Origin: Alphaproteobacteria bacterium
Lineage (GTDB): Bacteria > Pseudomonadota > Alphaproteobacteria > JAJUGE01
NCBI GenBank assembly: GCA_029268305.1
Contig: JAJUGE010000017.1
Span: 1 to 45,969, forward strand
Length of the DNA: 45,969 nucleotides
Direction of reading: 5' to 3'
Part shown: piece by piece, positions 30,421 through 38,679 of the stretch
Layout: every line of letters starts with the position of its first letter
How positions within the stretch are numbered: the first letter of the stretch is position 1
Made by a program: the position numbers and the translations under genes
Notes under the pieces: model-generated
Told to the model about the DNA's origin: nothing
Databases searched by the model: none
What the model saw: only the letters and a program-made list of their open reading frames with translations

Positions 30421-31929
30421 CTAAGGACTTCCTGCCTCAGCCCCCCGACGGCTGCGGAACAGCTTGGGCACGTGCTCGGTGATCAGCGGCCAGAAGAGAG
30501 AGATGACCGTGAGGCCGAGGAACAGAAGCACGATCGGGCTTTCGAGGAAGCCCCACCAGTTCCCGTCCATGATCACCATCGACTGCGACCATGTCTCCTC
30601 CACCAGGCGCCCGAGGATGAGGCCCATCACGAAAGGTGCCGGGCCGAAGCCGTGGCGCAGCATCACGAAGCCGACGATGCCGGAGATCAGCATGACCCAG
30701 ACGTCGAACGGCGTCTGCGCGTAGGCGTAGGCACCGACCATCGAAAACACGAACACCGACGGCCAGAGGAACGTCCGCGGGATCAGCGTGATGCGGGAGA
30801 AGATCTTCGCGCCGGCGAGGCCGATACCGAGGAACAAGAAATTGGCGACAAGCATCGCCGTGAAGATCGCGTAGATGAACTCGGGCGTCTCGCGTACCAG
30901 ATAAGGTCCCGGGCGAAAGCCGTGCATGATGAGCGCTGCAAGAATGATGGCCGTCGTGCCACTGCCCGGGATGCCGAGTGCCAGCGTCGGAACCATCGCG
31001 CCGCCTGTGGCCGCATTGTTCGCCGCCTCCGGGCCGGCAATGCCCTCGATCGAGCCCTTGCCGAATTCCTCCTTGTTGCGGGACCAGCGCTTCGCCTCGT
31101 TGTAGCCGATGATGGCGGCGACGGTGGAGCCTTCGGCCGGCAGAATGCCGATGAACGTGCCGATGCCCGATGAACGCAGGATCGTTCCGCGGACGCGGCG
31201 GAAATCCTCCCGGCTGGGCAACCGCACCGCAACCGACTTTATCCGCTCGACGGTCTTGTCCAGGGTTTGCGACTGGTTCAGCAACTCACCGATCGCGAAC
31301 AAGCCGATCAGCACCGGCACGAAGCTGATGCCCTCGTAGAGGCCGGAAAGCCCGAACGTGAACCGCTCGACGCCCGTAGACATGTGGACGCCGATGGTGC
31401 TGACCAGAACCCCGAGCGCGCCCGCGATCAGGTTCCGGAGACTCGACTTTCCGCTGATGGTCGCCAGCATCGAAAGCCCGAACAGCGTCAGCGCAAAGTA
31501 TTCCTGCGGCCGAAACTGCAGCGCAATCGCCGCCAGAGCCGGCGCCGCGAGAATGAAGACGACGAGGCTGAAGAGCCCCCCCATGACGCTGGCGACTGCG
31601 GCGATGCCCAGTGCCCTGCCCGCTTCGCCCCGCTGCGCCAGCGGATAGCCGTCGAGCGCCGTCGCGATGGCCGGCGGTGCACCGGGCGTGTTGATCAGGA
31701 TGGCGGTGATTGAGCCGCCGAAGGTGCCGGCGCAATACAGAGCCGCCATCATCGCGATCGCGGGCACCGGCTCCAGCCCGATCGTGAACGGCAAGAGCAG
31801 CGCCACCGCCATTGCGGAGCTGAGACCCGGCAACACGCCGACCAGCACGCCGATCAGCACGCCGACGAAGATCAATGCCAGATTGAACGGCTCGAGGATG
31901 AGGGCGATCCCGGAGAAGACAGCTTCCAC
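30421..31929 (-). CDS. tctA: Tripartite tricarboxylate transporter, large membrane subunit TctA
   Basis: TctA is the large permease of a tripartite tricarboxylate transporter, a secondary carrier fed by a periplasmic binding protein. The 502-residue protein has about 11-12 hydrophobic segments. The family signatures are visible: GVLVGVLPGLSSAMAVALL near residue 25, the GTFGGSITAILINTPGAPPAIATALDGYPLAQRGEAGRAL block near residue 70 onward (split here by its own repeats of small residues), and ALGIPGSGTTAIILAALIMHG in the second half. It follows tctB by nine bases. The substrate cannot be told from the sequence. Confidence 0.95.
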   Translation of the reverse strand: MEAVFSGIALILEPFNLALIFVGVLIGVLVGVLPGLSSAMAVALLLPFTIGLEPVPAIAMMAALYCAGTFGGSITAILINTPGAPPAIATALDGYPLAQRGEAGRALGIAAVASVMGGLFSLVVFILAAPALAAIALQFRPQEYFALTLFGLSMLATISGKSSLRNLIAGALGVLVSTIGVHMSTGVERFTFGLSGLYEGISFVPVLIGLFAIGELLNQSQTLDKTVERIKSVAVRLPSREDFRRVRGTILRSSGIGTFIGILPAEGSTVAAIIGYNEAKRWSRNKEEFGKGSIEGIAGPEAANNAATGGAMVPTLALGIPGSGTTAIILAALIMHGFRPGPYLVRETPEFIYAIFTAMLVANFLFLGIGLAGAKIFSRITLIPRTFLWPSVFVFSMVGAYAYAQTPFDVWVMLISGIVGFVMLRHGFGPAPFVMGLILGRLVEETWSQSMVIMDGNWWGFLESPIVLLFLGLTVISLFWPLITEHVPKLFRSRRGAEAGSP

Positions 31930-31938
31930 GCTACAACC

Positions 31939-32454
31939 TCAACCTAGCAGATCGCCGAACACCCCCGGCGGGAGGTTCACCTTCAATCCCTGCTCGAACA
32001 GCAGCAGAACCACCAGCGGGAACAGGAGAACGTAAAGTGCGAGGCGTCCAAATCTTCGCTCGCCCCACAACAACGGCATTACCGCGGCAGCGAGGACCAT
32101 GGTCGGATACATCCCGAACGGGATCATGATCGCGACCAGCCCGATCAGCACCAGAGCGGTCACCATCGAGATCGGCTTGACCTTGACGCTGCGCTCTTCG
32201 TCGATGTTGCTGCCGCGGCGAGCGTGCGCGATGTGCTCAAACGGGAGCAACAGGGCGAGCACGGCGATCACCGCGATCACCAGCCGCGGGAAATCCGTCG
32301 GCAGCACGCCCTGCTGAAGCACCGCCGGCACTTCGTCGAACTGTGCGGTCGCGTACCACAGCGCGCCGCACAGCGCGAGCACAATGAGGGCGAGGCCGAG
32401 ATCCGTCTTGTGGATCAGCCGGCCGTGCCCGGATCGAGCAGTCTCCATGTTCAT
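31939..32454 (-). CDS. tctB: Tripartite tricarboxylate transporter, small membrane subunit TctB
   Basis: TctB is the poorly conserved small membrane subunit. The 171-residue protein has four to five predicted membrane segments: LGLALIVLALCGALWYATA near the start, then around residues 55-75, 95-115, and two close segments at 120-165. The order tctC-tctB-tctA and the 40-base gap after tctC support the assignment more than sequence does. It contributes no known binding site; its role is structural in the carrier. Confidence 0.9.
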   Translation of the reverse strand: MNMETARSGHGRLIHKTDLGLALIVLALCGALWYATAQFDEVPAVLQQGVLPTDFPRLVIAVIAVLALLLPFEHIAHARRGSNIDEERSVKVKPISMVTALVLIGLVAIMIPFGMYPTMVLAAAVMPLLWGERRFGRLALYVLLFPLVVLLLFEQGLKVNLPPGVFGDLLG

Positions 32455-32494
32455 ACTCTGAAAGGTACTCAGATCTCCTGGAGCTTGCCCGCGC

Positions 32495-33463
32495 CTACTG
32501 CTTCACCATGTCCATCTTCTGAAGGATCTCGGCTGCCTGGGCGTATTCTTCCTTCAGTTGCGCGTCCCATTCCTCGGCACCCGCGACGCTCGTGCGAGGA
32601 CTCAGTCCGAGGGAACTGAGATACTTCTTGAACTCCTCGGTGTTCATGCCCTCCAGCATCGCCTCCTCGAGGATCTTGATCTGCTCGGGCGGGGTGCCCT
32701 TCCGGACAGCGTACCCGCGGGTCGTCGTGACTTTGACTTCGTAACCTTTCTCGAAGCTCGTCGGGACGTCCGGGAAGTCTTCCAGACGCTTATCATCCAA
32801 CACGACCAGCGGAATGAACGTGCCGTCCTCGATCTGCGACTTCGCTTCGCTCACGTTGGGGATGGTCCCGTCGATCGAGCCCGACATGAGCGCATTCACC
32901 ATCGGGCCGCCACTGCCGAACGGGATTACCTTGTACTGAATCCCGGCCGCCTCAGCGAAACGAGCAAGACCTATGTGCTCCGTGCTCCCGATCTGGCCGA
33001 CGCCCCAGTTCAGCGCCTTTTCCTTGGAAGCTTCGACCAGTTCCTCGATCGTCTTGTAGGGGCTGTCCTTGCGCACGACGAGGAAGGTGGGATCATCCAT
33101 TGCGCGGGCGACGCCGACGATGTCGTCGATCTCGATTGGCGAATCGTTCTGCGCGATCTGGTAGAGGTGCGTCTGGGTCAGAGCCATGATGGTATGGCCA
33201 TCCGCCGGACGGCTCTTGAAATACTCATGCGCGGCCTTGGCGCCACCACCACGCTTATACACCGGCACCATATCCTGGCCGAGGATCTTGGCCGTTCCCG
33301 CCATCATCATGCGAGCGGTGATGTCGGTGCCGCCGCCTGGTGAAGCGTGCAGAATCACTTCGATGTTCTTCGAAGGAAATTTCTCCTGCGCCGCCGCCGC
33401 GCCCGCAACGGCGAGCGAAAGCGTAATCGCCGCAGACGCAAGCAGTGCCCTGCCGAACTTCAT
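32495..33463 (-). CDS. tctC: Tripartite tricarboxylate transporter substrate-binding protein TctC
   Basis: TctC (Bug family) captures a carboxylate in the periplasm and presents it to TctAB. The ATG at 33463 is chosen because GGAGGAAG stands just before it and it begins a clean signal peptide (KFGRALLASAAITLSLAVAG, cut near AAAQ); an ATG eight codons upstream is less likely. The 322-residue protein has the family loop ILHASPGGGTDITAR, the VYKRGGGAKAA segment, and the GSGGPMVNALMSGSIDG region. Bug proteins typically bind the carboxylate in loops near these two places. The ligand may be a di- or tricarboxylate or an amino-acid-like compound; nearby ggt suggests the latter, as inference. Confidence 0.94.
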   Translation of the reverse strand: MKFGRALLASAAITLSLAVAGAAAAQEKFPSKNIEVILHASPGGGTDITARMMMAGTAKILGQDMVPVYKRGGGAKAAHEYFKSRPADGHTIMALTQTHLYQIAQNDSPIEIDDIVGVARAMDDPTFLVVRKDSPYKTIEELVEASKEKALNWGVGQIGSTEHIGLARFAEAAGIQYKVIPFGSGGPMVNALMSGSIDGTIPNVSEAKSQIEDGTFIPLVVLDDKRLEDFPDVPTSFEKGYEVKVTTTRGYAVRKGTPPEQIKILEEAMLEGMNTEEFKKYLSSLGLSPRTSVAGAEEWDAQLKEEYAQAAEILQKMDMVKQ

Positions 33464-33483
33464 GTCGCACTTCCTCCCAAGTC

Positions 33484-33501
33484 TCAAATCAGGCCATTTG
33501 A
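33484..33501. promoter_or_regulatory. Inverted repeat upstream of tctC, possible operator
   Basis: TCAAAT-N6-ATTTGA forms a perfect inverted repeat with six-base arms, 21 bases before the tctC ATG and just upstream of its Shine-Dalgarno sequence. Its A+T content contrasts with the surrounding GC-rich DNA. It may be a binding site for a transcription factor controlling the tct genes; no regulator gene lies next to it. Confidence 0.35.
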
Positions 33502-33524
33502 AGCATCACTTCGCAGCCTGCCCA

Positions 33525-33540
33525 CCGTGTGCCCACACGG
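33525..33540. other. Stem-loop between ggt and tctC
   Basis: CCGTGT (33525-33530), a four-base loop and ACACGG (33535-33540) form a perfect six-pair hairpin about 50 bases beyond the ggt stop. No U tract follows on the minus strand, so it is not a typical intrinsic terminator. It may act as an mRNA 3' end stabiliser or a weak attenuator between ggt and the tct genes. Confidence 0.4.
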
Positions 33541-33589
33541 AGCGTAGCGCCGCCCCTGCCCCACTCCTAACCATTTTTTCCCTGGTGCA

Positions 33590-35194
33590 CTAGACGGTGA
33601 GTGCCATCCCGTCGCGACCCGGGTCGGCCGCACCCGTTCGACAGCCATCCTTGATGAGGATCGCGTGGACGCCTGCGAAGTGGTAGCTCAGATGGCTGCG
33701 AGCGATCGTATATCCCATCGCTTCCAGATCTTGTGTCACGTAGCGCGGAATCCGGTTCACGACGTCGATCACGTCGCTCGTTGCGCAGAATCGGGGCGCA
33801 TGGACTGCATCCAGGATCGGCATGCCGAAGTCGAGCACGTTCAGCATTACCTGCAGGATTCCCATAGCAATGTACGTCCCACCCGGCGCGCCGATCACCA
33901 GCATCGGCTCGTCGCGTTCGAAGACGATCGAAGGTGCCATCGAGGAGAAGCGAGACTTGCCCGGTGCGAGCGAGCCGGCACGTCCCGGGCGTGGATCGAA
34001 GACACCCATGCAGCCGTTGTACATGAAGCCGAGACCATCGGTGATGACGCCGGAGGGCGAGCCGAGCGAATGCGTCATCGTCACGGCGTTACCGTGCTCG
34101 TCGAGAACACACACCTGCGTCGTGTCGCGCGGCTCTTCAGCGCCGAAGCGGGCCACCCTCACCTTTTCGCCGCGGCGAATCGCTTCTGCACATTCACGCG
34201 CATAGTCCTTGTCCAGCAATTGCCGGACGGGCACCTCGACGAACTTCGGATCGCCCACGTGCATGTCCTTGTCGACCGTCGCCAGTTTCATGGCTTCCGA
34301 CACGACGCGGATATATTCGGGCGAGTTATGGCCGAGCGCCTGGAGGTCGAAGTTCTCGAGAATGTTCAGCATCTCCAGCACCATAATGCCGCCTCCCGGT
34401 GGCTGATTGGTGCTGATGCGCCGTCCGCGGTATTCACCCCAGAGAGGCTCGTTCTCCTGTGCGCGGTAGTCCCTGAGATCCTTCAAGGTCAGGAGACCGC
34501 CATGGCGCTCCATGTCAGCGGCGATCTCGTGTGCAATCTCGCCTTCGTAGAAATCCGAAGCACCTTTACGCGCGATCCGGCGAAGCGTGCGCCCCATGTC
34601 CGGGTTCCGAAGGGTCGAGCCGAGACACAGCAGCTCCCCCTTGTCGTCGAAATAGATCCGTCTGCCCGACGGCGTGTGCCGAAGCCGGTCGATCTTCGAA
34701 GCACGGCCCAGATCCTCGGGCTGGGTCCATTGGGCATGCACATGCGGCCTGATGCGGAAGCCGTTCTCGGCATATTCGATGGCCGGTCCCAGCAGATCGC
34801 CCAGAGACATGGTGCCGAATCGCGAGAGCGCCTCGTCGAACGCCCGGAGGCTCCCGGGCGTGGTTATCGACTGATAGCCGACTTCGTTCACCCTGCCCTT
34901 GAGGATGAAGCCGAAGCCGTCACGCGTTTCGCGCTCGATCAGATGCTCCCACATGTCGGGTCGCGCAGCCGACGGCGCCCGCCCGTGAAAGTCGATGCAG
35001 GCGTGCACGCTTCGTTCGGGCATGTAGACCTGCATCGAGCCGAAACCGGCGATGCCGCACATCTGCGGGTCCACCACCGTCTGCACGAGAGCGCAGGCGA
35101 TAGCGGCATCGACCGCGTTGCCGCCCCTCATCAGCGCGAGCGCTCCCGCCTCTACCGCTTCGGGTTGAGCCGCCGTCACGACTGCGTGAGTCAT
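33590..35194 (-). CDS. Gamma-glutamyltransferase family protein, without signal peptide
   Basis: This is an N-terminal nucleophile hydrolase of the gamma-glutamyltransferase family, which cleaves gamma-glutamyl bonds and matures by self-cleavage. The ATG at 35194 follows GAGGAG at six bases and gives 534 residues, starting MTHAVVTAAQPEAVEAG. Typical segments are GGNAVDAAIACALVQTVVDPQMCGIAG, a GSLRAFDEALSRFG region (split in the family as substrate loop), and QPPGGGIMVLEMLNIL. The self-processing threonine is most likely Thr358 in PRDTTQVCVLD, leaving a small subunit of about 177 residues. No signal peptide is seen, unlike periplasmic Ggt, so a cytoplasmic location is likely. It lies upstream of tctCBA on the same strand. 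Substrate may not be glutathione; family members also act on other gamma-glutamyl or acyl amides. Confidence 0.88.
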   Translation of the reverse strand: MTHAVVTAAQPEAVEAGALALMRGGNAVDAAIACALVQTVVDPQMCGIAGFGSMQVYMPERSVHACIDFHGRAPSAARPDMWEHLIERETRDGFGFILKGRVNEVGYQSITTPGSLRAFDEALSRFGTMSLGDLLGPAIEYAENGFRIRPHVHAQWTQPEDLGRASKIDRLRHTPSGRRIYFDDKGELLCLGSTLRNPDMGRTLRRIARKGASDFYEGEIAHEIAADMERHGGLLTLKDLRDYRAQENEPLWGEYRGRRISTNQPPGGGIMVLEMLNILENFDLQALGHNSPEYIRVVSEAMKLATVDKDMHVGDPKFVEVPVRQLLDKDYARECAEAIRRGEKVRVARFGAEEPRDTTQVCVLDEHGNAVTMTHSLGSPSGVITDGLGFMYNGCMGVFDPRPGRAGSLAPGKSRFSSMAPSIVFERDEPMLVIGAPGGTYIAMGILQVMLNVLDFGMPILDAVHAPRFCATSDVIDVVNRIPRYVTQDLEAMGYTIARSHLSYHFAGVHAILIKDGCRTGAADPGRDGMALTV

Positions 35195-35267
35195 CGTCCG
35201 CTCCTCGGTGCCAGCGATGAGGACCATTCTGGCGGCTCGCCCGCACATCCGCCATCCCAATCGGGCG

Positions 35268-35768
35268 TCAGCACACTCGCGGCGAACGCTTGATGGTACC
35301 TCTGACCGTGTTCAAGACTTGAGGATCGAGCGCGCGAAGCTGCAGCCGTGCCGGATCTTCGCCGGGCATGTCGAACCCCGCCGGCGCGGCAGGGGAGAAT
35401 CCGAAGCGGCTGTAGTAGGCCGGATCGCCGACAAGAAGGACGAGGCGGTGGCCGAGTGCGGCTGCCCGATCGAGCGTCTTGAACACGAGCGCTCTTCCGA
35501 TGCCTTCGTTCTTACGCAGCGGATTGACGGCCAGCGGCCCGAGGAGCAGTGCCGGGAAATCGCTCTCGCCGATCAGGATCGGCCAGTACGAGACAGAGCC
35601 GATGATGCGCCCATGCTCGCGAATGACGTAGCTGAGATCGGCGACCTGATCGACACCTTCGCGGAACCGGTAAGACGTCTTGGATTTCCGATCGGGTCCG
35701 AAGGCGGCATCAAGCAAAGCTTCGATGGCGGGCGCATCGGCCGATAGAGCGGGCGTGATCTCGTACAT
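35268..35768 (-). CDS. GNAT family N-acetyltransferase (YhbS-like)
   Basis: The 166-residue protein is a single GNAT domain. The acetyl-CoA loop is visible as NPLRKNEGIGRALVFKTL around residues 80-97, and the C-terminal LVLLVGDPAYYSRFGFSP segment is typical of the YhbS-like subgroup, whose substrates are mostly unknown. No signal peptide or membrane segment is present. It lies 73 bases upstream of ggt on the same strand and could be co-transcribed with it. Acetylation of a small amine or a protein N-terminus is possible, but nothing here fixes the substrate. Confidence 0.88.
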   Translation of the reverse strand: MYEITPALSADAPAIEALLDAAFGPDRKSKTSYRFREGVDQVADLSYVIREHGRIIGSVSYWPILIGESDFPALLLGPLAVNPLRKNEGIGRALVFKTLDRAAALGHRLVLLVGDPAYYSRFGFSPAAPAGFDMPGEDPARLQLRALDPQVLNTVRGTIKRSPRVC

Positions 35769-36238
35769 GGCTTCCTGGCGCAGGCGATTCGATCGACGAT
35801 TGCGCGCCCGCCCCGGGAATATACCGTCGGTTTACCAGTCATGGGGTCAGACTGCAGGGCGCGCTCTAGGGAAAGTGCGATGCCCTTCGTCGTCGCTCCA
35901 GACGCTCCGTCGCCGCCATACCACCCTCTTCACGCAACGTCGCGGGTCTCTAGCAGATCCACCTTCACTGTCAAGGATGAGTCACATCACATAGCGAGCC
36001 AGCGCGCACGGTCAACCGCTTGAAAGTCGCCCCGCACATGCCATCTCCGTTACATGGGTAGTTCATGGCGATGATGAGGGCATCGATGTCAGCGCTTTTC
36101 GCATATTCGCGCGGGGGCTTCGGAATTGATGCTGATAATAGGCCTGTGGTGATTCGGCTAATACTACCTGCGGTAAAGCGAAAGACTTTCGAGAATAAGT
36201 AATTGTTTCCGCTTGATGTTTCCGGGGGTTTTGACATT
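35769..36238. other. Long gene-free region between GNAT gene and ECF sigma gene
   Basis: About 470 bases separate two divergent genes. I see no convincing ORF: the longest minus-strand frame (36249-35971) resembles no known family and lacks a ribosome-binding site. The right part, from about 36120, is markedly more A+T-rich than the rest of the window. A small perfect inverted repeat CGAAAG-A-CTTTCG lies at 36179-36191. No clear sigma70 promoter was found. The region probably holds the divergent promoters and perhaps a small RNA. Confidence 0.5.
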
Positions 36239-36823
36239 ATGACCTGCATGGCTGAGACGAACGCGAGGCCGAACGGGGGTCGGATGCGAAACGAAGAGGC
36301 CCTGGCGATCGAAGCCCAGATCCCGGCGCTGCGACGCTACGCCCGAGCGCTCATGCGTGACCCAGAGCGCGCTGACGATCTGGTGCAAGACTGCCTGGAG
36401 CGAAGCGTCTCCCGCTTTGAGCAGTTCACTCCGGGAACCAACTTGCGCACGTGGCTGTTCACCATCATGCACAATCTCTACTGTGACGAGATGAGGCGTG
36501 TGCGTCGCCGCGGGCCCCATGTCCCGGTGAGCGAGTGGGAGAGTTCGGCCCAGACCCCGCCGACACAATCCTCGGCCGTGGAGATGCGTGAATTCGAAGA
36601 GGCCTTCAAACGCCTACCGGAGCGCGATCAACAATTGCTCATGCTCGTGGCGGTGGAGGGCTTCAGTTACGAAGAGGTCTCCGAGGTCCTTGATGTCGCC
36701 GTTGGAACCGTCAAGTCCAGGCTATTCCGCGCCCGTGGTCGTCTCCGCGCGCTTCAGGAGGAGCGCCGCGCCCGTCGGGACCAGCACGACATGGCTGAAC
36801 TGCGGGTCGCCGCTCAAGCGTAG
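36239..36823 (+). CDS. ECF-family RNA polymerase sigma factor
   Basis: This is a group 4 (ECF) sigma factor with only regions 2 and 4. The start is uncertain: ATG at 36239 (194 residues), 36248 or 36284 would all keep both domains. Region 2 has IPALRRYARALMRDPERADDLVQDCL and the GTNLRTWLFTIMHN segment; region 4 has FKRLPERDQQLLMLV and the helix-turn-helix YEEVSEVLDVAVGTVKSRLFRARG. A short charged C-terminal tail follows. No anti-sigma gene or NepR/PhyR pair lies beside it, so it is not shown to be the general stress factor EcfG. It is 66 bases upstream of the NAGGN genes in the same direction and may drive them. Confidence 0.92.
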   Translation: MTCMAETNARPNGGRMRNEEALAIEAQIPALRRYARALMRDPERADDLVQDCLERSVSRFEQFTPGTNLRTWLFTIMHNLYCDEMRRVRRRGPHVPVSEWESSAQTPPTQSSAVEMREFEEAFKRLPERDQQLLMLVAVEGFSYEEVSEVLDVAVGTVKSRLFRARGRLRALQEERRARRDQHDMAELRVAAQA

Positions 36824-36889
36824 CGCAACACCCCCTCCCGCTGAGCGGCCACGGGTAGTCCCGCAACCACATGCCTGCCGGCCGACCTG

Positions 36890-38662
36890 ATGTGCGGATT
36901 GTTCGGAGAGATCCGTTTCGACGGCGCATCGGGGAATGTCGATGCGCTCGATCACATGGGACAGGTCATAGCACCGCGGGGTCCGGATGGATCCGGGCTC
37001 TACGCACAGGCGAACATCCGGCTCGGCCACCGCCGCCTCAGCATCATAGATCTCAGCGACAGCTCGCAACAGCCGATGGTCGACCCCGAACTCGGTCTCG
37101 CCATCGTCTTCAACGGTGCGATCTACAATTACCGGGAGCTTCGCGGCGAGCTGGAAGGGAAAGGCTACAGGTTCTTCTCGGAAGGTGATACCGAAGTTAT
37201 CGGTAAGGCATTCCACGCTTGGGGGGAAAACTTCGTCCGCCGCCTCAACGGCATGTTCGCCGTGGCGATCTGGGAACGGTCCACCCGGAGCCTCACCCTC
37301 GTGCGGGACCGCCTGGGCATCAAACCGCTCTACGTGGCAGAGGCGAAAGGCGCGATCCGCTTTGCGTCCACGCTTCCGGCCTTGCTCGCCGCTGGTGTCG
37401 ACGACACCTCGATCGACCCCGTGGCCCTCCACCATTACATGAGCTTCCATTCCGTCGTGCCGGCGCCGCGCACGATCATCAACGGCGTGCGAAAGGTCCC
37501 GCCCGCGACGGTGATGCGGATCGACGCGGACGGCACGACCCGGTCGAGCCGCTACTGGGCACCGACATACGGGCCTCGCGACGGTGAAGAGAAGTTCGAG
37601 GCTCCTGAGTGGGAGGAGCTGACGCTCGAAACCCTGAGGACGGCCGTCAGACGACGCCTCGTTGCCGACGTTCCGGTGGGCGTCCTACTTTCCGGCGGGC
37701 TGGATTCGAGCCTGATCGTGGGTCTGCTCGCCGAACAGGGAGCGCACGACCTCCAGACTTTCTCGATCGGCTTCGAGAGCGTTGGCGAGGAGAAAGGCGA
37801 CGAATTTCACTACTCGGACATCGTCGTGCAACGGTTCGGCACGAGGCATCACAAGCTCTTTGTCGATACCGAGCGTGTCCTGCCGGAGCTGCCCGGGTGC
37901 ATCGCCGCCATGTCGGAGCCGATGGTCAGTCATGACAACATTGGCTTCTATCTGCTTTCCCAGAAAGTCTCCCAGCATGTGAAGGTGGTTCAGAGCGGCC
38001 AGGGCGCGGACGAGGTGTTCGGCGGCTATCACTGGTACCCGCCATTGATGGAAAGCCGGGATCCGGTCACCGATTACGCGCGGGTCTTCTGCGACCGCGA
38101 CCAAGCAGAGATGCAATCGGCGGTGACTATGGCTGGCCTTGAGCGAGACCACAGCCGCGCCTTCATCGCGGAGTATTTCGCGGAGCCGGGGGCCGATCAC
38201 GCCGTGGACAAGGCACTGCGGCTGGACACCACCGTCATGCTCGTCGAGGATCCGGTGAAGCGGGTAGACAACATGACCATGGCGTGGGGCCTCGAAGCCA
38301 GGGTCCCGTTTCTCGACCATGAGCTGGTCGAGCTCGCAGCGAGAATCCCGCCGCGCTTCAAGCTCGCCTCGGGCGGTAAGGGCGTGCTGAAGGACGCTGC
38401 TCGCAAGGTCGTGCCCGCCGAGGTCATCGATCGGCCCAAAGGCTACTTCCCCGTACCTGCTCTGAAATATCTGCGTGGGCCGTACCTGCAGATGGTCCGG
38501 GATGCACTCGATTCCGAAGCGGCTCGTTCTCGCGGCCTCTTCGATCGGTGGTACGTCGAGCAGCTTCTGGCGGAGCCGGAAGCCCATATCACGCCTCTCG
38601 GCGGATCGAAGCTCTGGCAAATCGGGCTTCTGGAGCTCTGGCTGCAACAGAACGGCCTCTGA
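36890..38662 (+). CDS. asnO: N-acetylglutaminylglutamine amidotransferase (asparagine synthase family)
   Basis: This enzyme is expected to amidate the N-acetylglutaminylglutamine dipeptide to NAGGN, an osmolyte, using glutamine and ATP. The 590-residue protein starts MCGLFGE, with the class II glutaminase nucleophile Cys2. The glutaminase domain (about 1-200) includes GHRRLSIID and FNGAIYNYREL. The synthetase domain has the ATP pyrophosphatase loop SGGLDSS at residue 268 and VVQSGQGADEVFGGY further on. It resembles AsnB, but the two following genes identify the NAGGN trio (amidotransferase, GNAT/ATP-grasp, M42 hydrolase) known from Pseudomonas and rhizobia. The Shine-Dalgarno is weak. ngg starts 18 bases after its stop. 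Confidence 0.92.
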   Translation: MCGLFGEIRFDGASGNVDALDHMGQVIAPRGPDGSGLYAQANIRLGHRRLSIIDLSDSSQQPMVDPELGLAIVFNGAIYNYRELRGELEGKGYRFFSEGDTEVIGKAFHAWGENFVRRLNGMFAVAIWERSTRSLTLVRDRLGIKPLYVAEAKGAIRFASTLPALLAAGVDDTSIDPVALHHYMSFHSVVPAPRTIINGVRKVPPATVMRIDADGTTRSSRYWAPTYGPRDGEEKFEAPEWEELTLETLRTAVRRRLVADVPVGVLLSGGLDSSLIVGLLAEQGAHDLQTFSIGFESVGEEKGDEFHYSDIVVQRFGTRHHKLFVDTERVLPELPGCIAAMSEPMVSHDNIGFYLLSQKVSQHVKVVQSGQGADEVFGGYHWYPPLMESRDPVTDYARVFCDRDQAEMQSAVTMAGLERDHSRAFIAEYFAEPGADHAVDKALRLDTTVMLVEDPVKRVDNMTMAWGLEARVPFLDHELVELAARIPPRFKLASGGKGVLKDAARKVVPAEVIDRPKGYFPVPALKYLRGPYLQMVRDALDSEAARSRGLFDRWYVEQLLAEPEAHITPLGGSKLWQIGLLELWLQQNGL

Positions 38663-38679
38663 GCCGGCCCGGAGGGTTG

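Noticed and set aside
33665-35293. 542-codon plus-strand ORF opposite the gamma-glutamyltransferase gene
   Set aside because: Antisense shadow; the minus-strand product has complete family motifs.
36231-36236. Perfect TTGACA hexamer right before the sigma factor ATG
   Set aside because: No -10 hexamer at a suitable distance downstream, and it sits at the start codon; likely coincidence.
35971-36249. 92-residue minus-strand ORF in the gap before the sigma gene
   Set aside because: No recognisable family, no ribosome-binding site, and it overlaps the probable sigma start; judged to be chance.
36239-36823. Naming the ECF sigma factor EcfG, the general stress response sigma
   Set aside because: No nepR or phyR gene is beside it and no GGAAC-type EcfG promoter was found upstream; the evidence supports only an ECF factor of undefined group.
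36890-38662. Calling this gene plain asparagine synthase (asnB)
   Set aside because: The directly following GNAT/ATP-grasp fusion and M42 hydrolase mark the NAGGN trio, so the amidotransferase of that pathway is the better call.
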